In this document: in pieces, positions 45,405 to 53,641 of the stretch
Numbering within the stretch: position 1 is the first letter of the stretch
Layout: each line of letters begins with the position of its first letter
Assembly: GCF_007097525.1 (NCBI RefSeq)
Contig: NZ_VKDD01000006.1
Coordinates: forward strand, 258,070-322,069
Direction of reading: 5' to 3'
From: Thalassomonas sp. M1454
GTDB lineage: Bacteria; Pseudomonadota; Gammaproteobacteria; Enterobacterales; Alteromonadaceae
DNA: 64,000 bases
Program-made: the position numbers and the translations under genes
Notes under the pieces: generated by a model
Database searches by the model: none
Seen by the model: only the letters and a program-made list of their open reading frames with translations
What the model was told of the DNA's origin: nothing

Positions 45405-46646
45405 TTATTTAAGTGTAACGAACTCTGGGTATGCTTCAACACCACAATCAGACTTATCAACACCTTCGTATTCTTCTTCATCGCTAACACGAATACCAAC
45501 AGTCTTCTTAAGGATTGTCCATACAACGAAGCTTGCTGCGAATACCCATGCAAAGATAACGAATGCACCGTATAGTTGAGCACCAAATGTTGCATCGCCA
45601 TTGCTAAATGGTACAGCCATTAGAGCGTAGAAACCTACTACACCGTGAACTGAAATAGCACCCACTGGATCATCAATCTTAAGCTTATCTAATGTAGTAA
45701 TTGATAACACAACTAACATACCACCAAGAGCACCAATTATGCTGGCAAAGATAGGTGATGGAGATAGAGGGTCAGCAGTAATTGCAACAAGACCAGCTAA
45801 AGCACCGTTAAGGATCATAGTTAAATCAGCTTTACCCCAAATTACTTTATTTAGTAATAATGCCGCTACCGCACCAGCTGCTGCTGCCGCATTAGTATTT
45901 AAGAAAATTTGACCAACTGCAGTTGAGTTTTCAGCATCAGAAAGTAATAACTGAGAACCACCGTTAAAACCAAACCAACCCATCCATAAAATAAATGTAC
46001 CTAAAGTAGCTAGAGGCATGTTTGAACCAGGAATTGGGAATACTTCACCGTTCTTACCGTATTTACCTTTACGTGCACCAAGTAATAATACACCTGCTAA
46101 TGCTGCTGCAGCACCGGCCATGTGAACAATACCAGAACCTGCAAAATCAGAGAAACCAGCTTCAGATAAGAAACCACCACCCCAAGTCCAGTAACCTTCT
46201 ACAGGGTAAATAACCGCTGTTAAAACAACAGTAAAGATTAAGAAAGACCAAAGTTTCATACGCTCAGCAACTGCGCCAGATACAATTGACATAGCTGTTG
46301 CAACGAATACAACTTGGAAGAAGAAATCAGATTCTAAAGAGTGATCTGCACCTTCAGCTTGTGTGCCAATTAATGCGCCAAAGCTTGGTAGTATTCCGCC
46401 TTCAACGTTGTCTACATACATGATGTTGTAACCAACTAATAAAAACATTACACAAGCAATTGAATATAAACAAATATTCTTAGTTAAAATTTCTGTGGTA
46501 TTTTTAGAACGAACTAAACCCGCTTCTAACATGGCAAAACCTGCTGCCATCCACATCACTAATACACCTGACATTAAAAAGTAAAAAGTATCTAAGGCGA
46601 ATCGTAATTCAGTTACTGTGCCTGTTAAAGTTGTTAACTCTTCCAT
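45405..46646 (-). CDS. amtB: Ammonium transporter AmtB
   Basis: Trimeric ammonium channel of the Amt/Rh family. The 413 residues form about eleven helices, and the twin-histidine pore pair is intact at H175 (IVHMAGA) and H334 (SVHGVVG). The N-terminus begins with residues continuous with the first helix and has no cleavable signal. It lies 14 bp after glnK, and the PII protein would plug the channel when nitrogen is plentiful. Confidence 0.96.
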   Translation of the reverse strand: MEELTTLTGTVTELRFALDTFYFLMSGVLVMWMAAGFAMLEAGLVRSKNTTEILTKNICLYSIACVMFLLVGYNIMYVDNVEGGILPSFGALIGTQAEGADHSLESDFFFQVVFVATAMSIVSGAVAERMKLWSFLIFTVVLTAVIYPVEGYWTWGGGFLSEAGFSDFAGSGIVHMAGAAAALAGVLLLGARKGKYGKNGEVFPIPGSNMPLATLGTFILWMGWFGFNGGSQLLLSDAENSTAVGQIFLNTNAAAAAGAVAALLLNKVIWGKADLTMILNGALAGLVAITADPLSPSPIFASIIGALGGMLVVLSITTLDKLKIDDPVGAISVHGVVGFYALMAVPFSNGDATFGAQLYGAFVIFAWVFAASFVVWTILKKTVGIRVSDEEEYEGVDKSDCGVEAYPEFVTLK

Positions 46647-46660
46647 TATTATTCTCCTTA

Positions 46661-46999
46661 TTAAAGTGCTGCAGTATCTAGTTCACCAGTACGAATACGT
46701 ACCGCTGATTCAAGATCGTAAACAAAGATTTTACCATCACCGATTTTACCGGTATGAGCAGACTTGCTAATTGCTTCAATTATACGGTCAGCATCTTCTG
46801 CCTTAACCGCAATTTCCAACTTAACTTTTGGTAAGAAATCTACTTGATACTCTGCACCACGGTATAATTCAGTGTGACCTTTCTGACGACCAAAGCCGCG
46901 AACTTCACTTACTGTTAAGCCTTCAACACCAACTTCAGAGATAGCTTCTCTGACGTCATCCAATTTAAATGGTTTTATTATTGCGTTTATTAATTTCAT
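46661..46999 (-). CDS. glnK: PII nitrogen regulatory protein GlnK
   Basis: Trimeric PII signal protein, 112 residues as in E. coli. The uridylylation site is Y51 in the T loop (YRGAEYQVDF), and the nucleotide-binding GKIGDGKIFV block is at about 105 minus 20. It regulates AmtB, glutamine synthetase adenylylation and NtrB. The name GlnK, not GlnB, follows from linkage to amtB and from the nitrogen-type promoter upstream. Confidence 0.94.
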   Translation of the reverse strand: MKLINAIIKPFKLDDVREAISEVGVEGLTVSEVRGFGRQKGHTELYRGAEYQVDFLPKVKLEIAVKAEDADRIIEAISKSAHTGKIGDGKIFVYDLESAVRIRTGELDTAAL

Positions 47000-47036
47000 T
47001 TATTTCGCCCCTTATATTTAAGCTAACCTAAGGGTT

Positions 47037-47051
47037 ACAAGTTGCGTACCA
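47037..47051 (-). promoter_or_regulatory. Candidate sigma-54 promoter of glnK-amtB
   Basis: On the minus strand TGGTACG-CAAC-TTGT closely follows the sigma-54 consensus TGGCACG-N4-TTGC, with the GG of the -24 element intact and T for C in the -12 GC. Transcription would start near 47026, about 27 bases before the glnK ATG. The two NtrC-like sites upstream strengthen the call. Confidence 0.65.
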
Positions 47052-47100
47052 ACTTTTATTTCCATTTAAAAACAACAAGTTAAATCCAAACCAAATTTAT

Positions 47101-47150
47101 TGCACAATAATAGTGCACCATAAGCGTGCCTTAACTCACAATAACAGTGC
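47101..47150 (-). promoter_or_regulatory. Two tandem NtrC-binding sites upstream of glnK
   Basis: TGCAC-aataata-GTGCA (47101-47117) is a perfect dyad matching the GCAC-N7-GTGC core of the NtrC site. TCAC-aataaca-GTGC (47136-47150) is a second copy with one deviation. Their centres are 34 bp apart, about three helical turns, and about 80 and 115 bp upstream of the predicted start, the enhancer arrangement expected for cooperative NtrC binding. Confidence 0.75.
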
Positions 47151-47212
47151 GCTTGTTTTTGACAAATTTCAGTTAGTTTGAATACTAGCCCTGTGCTAAC
47201 AACAATCATTAG

Positions 47213-47314
47213 CGGGCGGTGATAATTCATATGAACGGTCGGATCTACGATCCAAACCTTGGCCGTTTCATAAGTGTTGTTCCGTTTATTCAAAGTCTAC
47301 TAATACTCAATTAA
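47213..47314 (+). pseudogene. Relic of an RHS-repeat core domain
   Basis: The plus-strand frame ending in TAA at 47312 encodes IIHMNGRIYDPNLGRFIS, then VVPFIQS. This is the signature of the RHS-associated core (typically IHMNGR-YDP-LGRFLSADPFIQ), which in full proteins precedes the toxic C-terminal domain. Only 33 codons remain, preceded in frame by a TAG and lacking both the repeat region and any toxin tip. It has no start context of its own. I infer a decayed remnant of a toxin or polymorphic protein locus. Confidence 0.75.
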
Positions 47315-47403
47315 CTTCATTAAAAAATTCGCTAATGATCGCTCATTGTTCTTGATAGGTATTAAACTTGCCAGTTACTTACATTTTAGAGGTTAATAAA
47401 CAA

Positions 47404-48648
47404 CTAACATTCAATGATGGGAATATCATGCCAATTAGTTGTATATTGAGGCGACATAAAATCTCTTTTCATAGCCCACTTTTCAGGCTTCATTGATCCC
47501 AACATCAGCGTACCAGTACCATAACGATTATTGATTGAATCTAAGCATTGCATTAACTCAGGCTTGTTAATGTTATTAGAGAATAGGTCTAGTTGATAAC
47601 TATCTGTTAATTCAATTGCACCAACACCACATTTATAAAATCTGACATTAGGCGCATAAATTTGTTTGGCGGCTTTAGCCACGCATTGGGCTATATAAAG
47701 AGTGTTGTCGTTTGCAGAGGTAAACTGAATACTAACTGAGTTAGTATAATAACCATTATCATGTGGTGAACTAGAGCCAAAAACAACGATACGTTTTATT
47801 AATGAACTTTGTGCCCTAGCTTTCTTCGCTACAGTGTAGGCATGAAAAATTAATGCAGATCTAAATTCATTAAAGTCTGTAATTCGTTGGCCAAATGAGC
47901 GAGTCGAGAATATTTCTTTCTTTACTGATTTTATATCATCCCAATCTAAACACCTCATTCCATTAAGCTCTGACACAGTCCTTTCTACTGTAACAGAGAA
48001 TTGTTTTCGCATATTTTTAGGATCTTGGTTTGCTAAATCTAAAGCGCTATGGATATTCATCAGGTTAAGCTTTTTTCCAAGCCGAGAACCAATTCCCCAG
48101 ACTTGATCAACCTTCATTCTTTGGAGGATTTTATGCTTTGATTGGTCTGAATTAATAACAGCAACTCCGTTAAATCCAGATAGCTTTTTAGCTGCGTGGT
48201 TAGCAGCTTTAGATAGTGTAGGCGTTAATCCAAAGCCAACACCAACCGGTAATTTAACTTGCTGCCATACCGCTCTACGGATTTCTTGCCCATACTTGTA
48301 TAAGTCATTAATACAACTATAAGATTTGAGGTTTAAAAATGATTCATCAATAGAATAAATATATTGATTATCGCAAAATGTGCCTATCACATTCATCATT
48401 TTTTCTGATAGATCTGCGTATAGCTCATAGTTACTAGAGCGAATAATAACGTTATGTTTATACAGAAAATCACGGATTTTAAAAAAGGGTATAAACTTGG
48501 GAATGCCGAGTTTTCTAGCAATGGGACAAACAGCACAAATACAACCATCGTTGTTAGTTAACACAACAACGGGTTTATTTCTTATTGTGGGATCGAATAC
48601 TTTTTCAGCTGATGCATAAAAAGCAACGGCATCAACTAAAGCATACAT
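47404..48648 (-). CDS. umuC: DNA polymerase V catalytic subunit UmuC
   Basis: Y-family translesion polymerase, 414 residues. The palm motifs are visible: YALVDAVAFYASAE at 2-15 with the first catalytic aspartate D6, the NNDGC block, SSNYELYADLS, and YSIDESFLNL near 98-107 with the second acidic pair. A thumb region with VGFGLTPTLSKAANH and a little-finger domain with TRSFGQRITDF follow. It overlaps umuD by 13 bases. Expression should be SOS-controlled through the LexA box upstream of umuD. Confidence 0.95.
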   Translation of the reverse strand: MYALVDAVAFYASAEKVFDPTIRNKPVVVLTNNDGCICAVCPIARKLGIPKFIPFFKIRDFLYKHNVIIRSSNYELYADLSEKMMNVIGTFCDNQYIYSIDESFLNLKSYSCINDLYKYGQEIRRAVWQQVKLPVGVGFGLTPTLSKAANHAAKKLSGFNGVAVINSDQSKHKILQRMKVDQVWGIGSRLGKKLNLMNIHSALDLANQDPKNMRKQFSVTVERTVSELNGMRCLDWDDIKSVKKEIFSTRSFGQRITDFNEFRSALIFHAYTVAKKARAQSSLIKRIVVFGSSSPHDNGYYTNSVSIQFTSANDNTLYIAQCVAKAAKQIYAPNVRFYKCGVGAIELTDSYQLDLFSNNINKPELMQCLDSINNRYGTGTLMLGSMKPEKWAMKRDFMSPQYTTNWHDIPIIEC

Positions 48649-49061
48649 AATAATGTCTGTAGTTCAGCTGGTTTATGTATTCGTATAGAGCGACTAACAA
48701 CACCTTCTAACTGAAAGGTATCATCAGGGTAAATAACAACAGGATCATAGTTATCATTAGCTGACACAAGTCGCTTGTTCACTTTATCAAGGATTTTACA
48801 AGTAAAACTACCGTTATAGTTACATACAATGATATCACCATTATCAGGGGTTAAAGAGCGATCAACAATGAGTAAATCTTTATCAAATATGCCTACACCT
48901 TGCATTGATTCACCAGAAGCCAAGCCGATGAATGTTGCATTAGGGTGTTGAATTAAAAGGCTATCAAGCGATAAACCAAGCTCTTTATATTCTGCGGCAG
49001 GTGATTCAAAGCCACTAATACCTGCTTCTATATAAATAGGAATCACTTTAACTTGTAACAT
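48636..49061 (-). CDS. umuD: DNA polymerase V protease-like subunit UmuD
   Basis: S24-family self-cleaving protein, 141 residues. RecA filaments trigger cleavage to UmuD', expected at S16-G17 in GISGFESPAAEY by comparison with E. coli C24-G25. The Ser-Lys dyad is S52 (GESMQG) and K89 (FTCKILDK). GAGG lies five bases before the ATG. The C-terminal few residues extend into the umuC start through the 13-base overlap. Confidence 0.95.
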   Translation of the reverse strand: MLQVKVIPIYIEAGISGFESPAAEYKELGLSLDSLLIQHPNATFIGLASGESMQGVGIFDKDLLIVDRSLTPDNGDIIVCNYNGSFTCKILDKVNKRLVSANDNYDPVVIYPDDTFQLEGVVSRSIRIHKPAELQTLLCML

Positions 49062-49074
49062 AGCAACCTCAATA

Positions 49075-49094
49075 TACTGTATATATTTACAGTA
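49075..49094 (-). promoter_or_regulatory. LexA (SOS) box of umuDC
   Basis: Read on the minus strand, TACTGTAAATATATACAGTA matches the LexA consensus TACTGTATATA-series dyad: CTGT-N8-ACAG with an all-A/T centre. It lies 14-33 bases before the umuD ATG and should repress the operon until DNA damage. Confidence 0.93.
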
Positions 49095-49173
49095 TATAGT
49101 TATTTAGAGCAGGGTTCAAAAAATAATCTAATTAAAGAAAAAATAAAATTTACCTTATTACCTAATTATGACG

Positions 49174-49235
49174 ATAAGTAAGTTAATAGTGCAACTTCCT
49201 ACTATACTTATGCCATATAAGTAAAGAACTTACTT
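49174..49235. promoter_or_regulatory. Cluster of TAAGTA/TACTTA half-sites upstream of the acyltransferase gene
   Basis: ATAAGTAAGTT (49174-49184), the dyad TACTTAT-gccat-ATAAGTA (49205-49223) and AACTTACTT (49227-49235) place about five related half-sites within 62 bp, some forming 6-9-bp inverted repeats. This could be a regulator binding region or merely A+T-rich coincidence. Confidence 0.3.
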
Positions 49236-49316
49236 AATATAAGCGCCTAGATAACGTAAATAATAAATCAACTGACAATGCACCTTTCATTGCAATAGAT
49301 AGAAAAGGAAATTCCT

Positions 49317-50378
49317 ATAGCTAATTCATTTATCAACTCCATTCATGCGTTCCGCGCTTTTGCAATAGTCAACATAACCGCTATACATGCGATTGAATTT
49401 GTATTCTTTTTTGCTGAAACCTCTGAACATCCAGCCAAGCCAAACCTAACGCCTTTTGCCTGGGGTGAAAGTATTTTATTGCACGATTCAACGCTCTACT
49501 TCACCATCATTTCAGGTATGTTATTTTCAATGGTATTAGTCGATAGAGGTTATGCCAGTTTTTTCAAATCAAAACTAGCCTATGTAATAGCACCGTATCT
49601 ATTTTTCACCACCCTTATAACATGGCGTGGCTGGGGGCTTGATGGCACACTGAAAATGTTTGATGGAGACTTGCTTAATTTCTTAACTTTAGTGTTCAAT
49701 AATTTTTTTACCGGCGCAGCCATATTCTCTTTTTGGTATATTCCTGTATTGCTAGTACTGTATGTATTAACCCCCGCTTTAGCTAAAATCGTTAAGCTTG
49801 AATGGGGCAAGTGGCTATTCATTCCTATATTATTAGCGCCACTGGTTTGCTCAAGAGCATGGCCTGATGTTACTTGGACAAACTTTGTCTATTTTCTCGG
49901 TGCTTATATGCTAGGCATAATCGCAGGGATTAATTATAAAAAAACGATTGCAGTGATTGAGCGTTATTTATTATTACTTGCCCTAGTTGCTATTGGCTCA
50001 ACTGCGGCATTGGTAGGATTATTTTATTTAGATAGTCCGAAATGGGGTATCATCACTTTTACAGAATCTGCATGGTATATTCAAAAAATAGCATTCTCGG
50101 CATTAGTTATTTTACTGTTCGAACGCACAATACACTACATTCCTAAATGGCTAGATTTATTAGGCAACTATGCCTTTGCAATTTATTTTTTACATGCGTA
50201 TTTACTATTCGAAATGTACGCAGTCATGGAAAAGCTAATGGATGTGCCAATAAGCCTACCGATAATTTTAACTCTAGCGTTATTGAATGTTGGCCTAGTG
50301 ATACTATTTAGCCTAATAATTACTTATATCTGCAAATTAATATTAGGCAAATGGTCTCGCTATTTTGTCGGCGCATAA
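49317..50378 (+). CDS. Acyltransferase-3 family membrane protein with non-canonical ATA start
   Basis: The open frame runs from 49299 and encodes a complete acyltransferase-3 protein (O-acetyltransferase-like, about ten helices), including the N-terminal INSIHAFRAFAIVNITAIHA with the family's Arg and second His. No ATG, GTG or TTG precedes this part: the first standard start is a TTG at 49479, which would delete the first helix and the catalytic His region. AAGGA lies seven bases before an ATA at 49317, where an ATG would be expected, suggesting an ATG-to-ATA change. From there the product has 353 residues. The gene may be poorly translated or a recent pseudogene; substrate is unknown. Confidence 0.75.
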   Translation: MANSFINSIHAFRAFAIVNITAIHAIEFVFFFAETSEHPAKPNLTPFAWGESILLHDSTLYFTIISGMLFSMVLVDRGYASFFKSKLAYVIAPYLFFTTLITWRGWGLDGTLKMFDGDLLNFLTLVFNNFFTGAAIFSFWYIPVLLVLYVLTPALAKIVKLEWGKWLFIPILLAPLVCSRAWPDVTWTNFVYFLGAYMLGIIAGINYKKTIAVIERYLLLLALVAIGSTAALVGLFYLDSPKWGIITFTESAWYIQKIAFSALVILLFERTIHYIPKWLDLLGNYAFAIYFLHAYLLFEMYAVMEKLMDVPISLPIILTLALLNVGLVILFSLIITYICKLILGKWSRYFVGA

Positions 50379-50402
50379 AAAGCAATGGCAAAACTTAACC
50401 GG

Positions 50403-50437
50403 TTGCTTTGTCAGTAAAGATTATTGACAAAGCAACA
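50403..50437. repeat. Perfect 12-bp inverted repeat downstream of the acyltransferase gene
   Basis: GTTGCTTTGTCA (50403-50414) and TGACAAAGCAAC (50426-50437) enclose an 11-base loop. No T run follows on either strand. It may stabilise the 3' end of the acyltransferase transcript or be a remnant of a small palindromic repeat. Confidence 0.5.
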
Positions 50438-50479
50438 AACCAAGTAGCTATAAAAGCATCAAAAACTTATGAATTCCCT

Positions 50480-50510
50480 ACGGTTTTAGGTAATAAAAAC
50501 CGTTTTTATT
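50480..50510 (+). terminator. Terminator of the acyltransferase gene, overlapping the cusA stop
   Basis: Stem ACGGTTTT / AAAACCGT with an eight-base loop, followed by TTTTATT on the plus strand. The T tract overlaps the stop codon of the convergent cusA at 50506. Confidence 0.7.
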
Positions 50511-53500
50511 CACATTCAATACTGCGCATTTTCCAAAGTAAATAAACCGCAGGCAATACCAATAAAGTTAACACGACTGCACTTACCATACCACCAACCA
50601 TAGGCGCAGCTATTCGGCTCATCACTTCAGAGCCAGTGCCGCTACCGTATAAAATAGGTAATAAGCCAATGGTAATTGTCGCCACGGTCATCATCACCGG
50701 ACGAACCCTTAACCCTGCCCCCACGACAATAGCATCAATTAAACCGGCTTTATCAATGCGCTTATTTTGCTGTAGATAATTTTCAGTACTCTCTTTATAA
50801 GCTTGATTCAAATATACGAGCATAATCACACCAATTTCCACAGCAACGCCGGCAAGGGCAATAAAGCCAACGCCAACAGCAACAGAAAAATTAAACCCTT
50901 GTAAATAAACCAACCAAATACCACCGATTAAAGCTAATGGTAAGGTCGCCATAATAATTAATACTTCAATCACACTACGAAAATTTAAATACAGCAAGAC
51001 AATGATAATTGCCAATGTTAAAGGTAGTACATACTGCAGTTTTTCCTGTGCTCGTTGCATATACTCATACTGCCCAGCCCAAGCTATTGAATAACCTGGA
51101 GGTAGTTCCAGTTCTTGCTCTAACACTGCTTTTGCTTGTTCAATATAAGAACCTACATCGACACCTTCAATATCAATAAATACCCAGCCATTTATTCTCG
51201 CATTTTCACTTTTAATTCCTGGCGGGCCATCTTCTATAAATACATCAGCAACATCACCTAAGGTAATGTTTTGACCACTTGCCGTAACTATAGGTAGTAG
51301 TGATAATTTCTCTGGTGAGCTTCTATAATCTTGCCCATAGCGAACGTTAACAGGATAACGTTCAAGTCCCTCTACCGTTTGAGTCACATTAACACCGCCA
51401 ATAGCGGTGGCTATAACTTGTTGGATATGCGCAATATTAAGTCCATAGCGAGCAGCTTTATCGCGTTTTATATCTACTTTTAAGTAACGCCCGCTCGCAA
51501 CCTTTTCCGAATAAACAGAGGTAGTTCCTGCAACATTCGATAGTAACTCTTCAATTTGTAAGCCAATATCTTGCGTAATGGTTAAATCTCCCCCCGCAAT
51601 TTTAATCCCTACCGGAGTTTTGATACCTGTGGCCAGCATATCAATACGAGTTTTAATCGGCATAACCCATGCGTTAGTTAGACCAGGAAACTGGATTAAG
51701 TTATTTAATTCATTCTTCAATGATTCAGAGGTAACATCTTCACGCCATTGCTCTTGAGGTTTAAGCTGAATAAATGTTTCAATCATAGTTAAAGGTGCTG
51801 GGTCGGTCGCAGTTTCAGCTCTTCCTACTTTGCCAAATACCGACTCTACCTCAGGTACAGTAGCAATGAGTTTATTTGTTTGTTGCAATAACTCGCGAGC
51901 TTTACCTATAGAGATCCCTGGGTAAGTTGTTGGCATATACATTAGATCCCCCTCATCTAATGGTGGGATAAATTCACTGCCTATTTTATCTAGCGGATAA
52001 AATCCAAGCCAAGTTATTGCCAAGGCCACAGCAATAGTTGCTTTGGGAAAGCGTAATACAGTTTTAAGTAGTGGCAAGTAAGCAGCAATTAAGGCCCTAT
52101 TAACTGGGTTTTTATGCTCTGAAATAACTTTTCCGCGAATAAAGTAGCCCATTAGCACTGGGATTAAGGTGATAGCCAAACCTGCAGATGCCGCCATAGC
52201 ATAGGTTTTTGTATAAGCTAATGGGCTAAACATACGCCCTTCTTGCGCTTCTAAAATAAATACAGGTAAGAAGCTAACCGTAATAATTAACAGGCTAAAA
52301 AATAATGCAGGGCCTACTTCTGCTGCAGACTTAGCAACAATTTGCCAACGGTTGTCATCGGTTAAAGGTGTTTTTTCCATATGCTTATGCATATTTTCCA
52401 CCATCACGATTGCGCCATCAGTCATAGCTCCAATGGCAATAGCGATACCTCCAAGAGACATAATATTGGCATTAATACCTTGCCAATACATAATAGTGAA
52501 TGAAACTAAAATCCCCATAGGTAAAGTGATAAGAGCAACAAGAGATGAGCGCAGATGAAATAAGAACACTAAACAGACTAAAGCCACTACACCTAGTTCC
52601 TCAAGCAGTTTGGTCCATAAGTTTTCTACCGCACGCTCTATTAAACCAGAGCGGTCATATACAGTGACAATCTCAACACCTTCAGGTAAACCTTTTTTAA
52701 CTTGCCCAAGTTTGTCTTTAACGCCGTTTATGGTTTGCTGAGCATTTTCTCCAAAACGCATCACAACCACACCACCAACAGATTCACCTTCACCGTTTAA
52801 TTCGGCTACACCTCGCCTCATTTGCGGTCCTAAGCGAATATCGGCAACATCCTTTAAACTTAGAGGGATACCTTTTACATTTACCCCTAATGGGATTTGA
52901 GCTAAGTCGCTGATACTATCTATGTATCCTGTTGAACTTACCATATATTCAGCTTCAGCCATTTCTATTACCGAAGCGCCGACTTCTTGATTTCCTTGCT
53001 TAATAGCGGTTTGGATCAAACTAAGAGGGATATTGAATGCACGTAATTTATCAGGGTCAACGGTTACTTGATATTGCTTAACCATGCCGCCAATAGTGGC
53101 CACTTCAGAAACACCTGCAACAGTCTGTAGCTCATATTTTAAAAACCAGTCTTGTATTGAGCGTAATTCACTTAAATCATGCTGACCGGTTTTATCTACT
53201 AACGCATACAAATAAATCCAACCAACACCCGTTGCATCGGGTCCAAGCTCGGGTTTTGCATTTGTGGGTAACTTAGGCGTTACTTGCGATAAATATTCCA
53301 GTACACGGCTGCGCGCCCAATATAAGTCAGTATTATCATCAAAAATAACGTAAACGTAAGAATCACCAAAAAATGAATAGCCGCGCACCGTCTTAGCTCC
53401 GGGGACGGAGAGCATGGCAGTAGTCATTGGGTAAGTTATTTGGTCTTCAACAACTTGTGGAGTTTGTCCCGGATAACTAGTTTTGATAATAACTTGCACA

Positions 53501-53631
53501 TCAGATAAATCTGGTAATGCATCAATTGGAGTATTTTTTATCGCAAAGACTCCGCTACCTATAATAATAAAAGTTGCTAACAGTACAAAAAAACGATTAA
53601 ACACCGACCAACGTATAATAGAAGCAATCAT
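50506..53631 (-). CDS. cusA: Heavy-metal RND efflux permease CusA-like
   Basis: Pump subunit of a copper/silver-type CusCBA system, 1041 residues (E. coli CusA 1047). It begins MIASIIRWSVFNRFFVLLAT and has the HME-RND pattern VVALVCLVFLFHLRSSLVAL and GAMTDGAIVMVENMHKHMEK with the acidic relay residues of TM4, as in CusA/SilA. The mid-section YMPTTYPGISIGKARELLQQ, GVKIAGGDL and YVLPLTLAIIIVLLYLNFRS are typical. Metal specificity is inferred from family and from the CusB-like adaptor; zinc/cobalt is less likely. It begins 10 bp after cusB. Confidence 0.92.
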   Translation of the reverse strand: MIASIIRWSVFNRFFVLLATFIIIGSGVFAIKNTPIDALPDLSDVQVIIKTSYPGQTPQVVEDQITYPMTTAMLSVPGAKTVRGYSFFGDSYVYVIFDDNTDLYWARSRVLEYLSQVTPKLPTNAKPELGPDATGVGWIYLYALVDKTGQHDLSELRSIQDWFLKYELQTVAGVSEVATIGGMVKQYQVTVDPDKLRAFNIPLSLIQTAIKQGNQEVGASVIEMAEAEYMVSSTGYIDSISDLAQIPLGVNVKGIPLSLKDVADIRLGPQMRRGVAELNGEGESVGGVVVMRFGENAQQTINGVKDKLGQVKKGLPEGVEIVTVYDRSGLIERAVENLWTKLLEELGVVALVCLVFLFHLRSSLVALITLPMGILVSFTIMYWQGINANIMSLGGIAIAIGAMTDGAIVMVENMHKHMEKTPLTDDNRWQIVAKSAAEVGPALFFSLLIITVSFLPVFILEAQEGRMFSPLAYTKTYAMAASAGLAITLIPVLMGYFIRGKVISEHKNPVNRALIAAYLPLLKTVLRFPKATIAVALAITWLGFYPLDKIGSEFIPPLDEGDLMYMPTTYPGISIGKARELLQQTNKLIATVPEVESVFGKVGRAETATDPAPLTMIETFIQLKPQEQWREDVTSESLKNELNNLIQFPGLTNAWVMPIKTRIDMLATGIKTPVGIKIAGGDLTITQDIGLQIEELLSNVAGTTSVYSEKVASGRYLKVDIKRDKAARYGLNIAHIQQVIATAIGGVNVTQTVEGLERYPVNVRYGQDYRSSPEKLSLLPIVTASGQNITLGDVADVFIEDGPPGIKSENARINGWVFIDIEGVDVGSYIEQAKAVLEQELELPPGYSIAWAGQYEYMQRAQEKLQYVLPLTLAIIIVLLYLNFRSVIEVLIIMATLPLALIGGIWLVYLQGFNFSVAVGVGFIALAGVAVEIGVIMLVYLNQAYKESTENYLQQNKRIDKAGLIDAIVVGAGLRVRPVMMTVATITIGLLPILYGSGTGSEVMSRIAAPMVGGMVSAVVLTLLVLPAVYLLWKMRSIECE

Positions 53632-53641
53632 ATTTTAGCTC

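Larger units (their letters stand above)
47000..47403. other. 404-bp region between glnK and umuC
   Basis: Right of glnK it holds a sigma-54-like promoter and two NtrC sites directed leftward, then a plus-strand RHS relic (47213-47314), then A+T-rich sequence before the umuC stop. A 75-codon minus-strand frame across the promoter is not considered a gene. Confidence 0.6.

Noticed and set aside
47066..47293. 75-codon minus-strand ORF between glnK and umuC
   Set aside because: It overlies the NtrC sites and the RHS relic on the opposite strand, lacks a ribosome site and shows no protein-like composition.
47404..49061. umuDC as evidence of an integrated plasmid or phage
   Set aside because: No integrase, transposase, replication or attachment-site features were found nearby; chromosomal umuDC is common.
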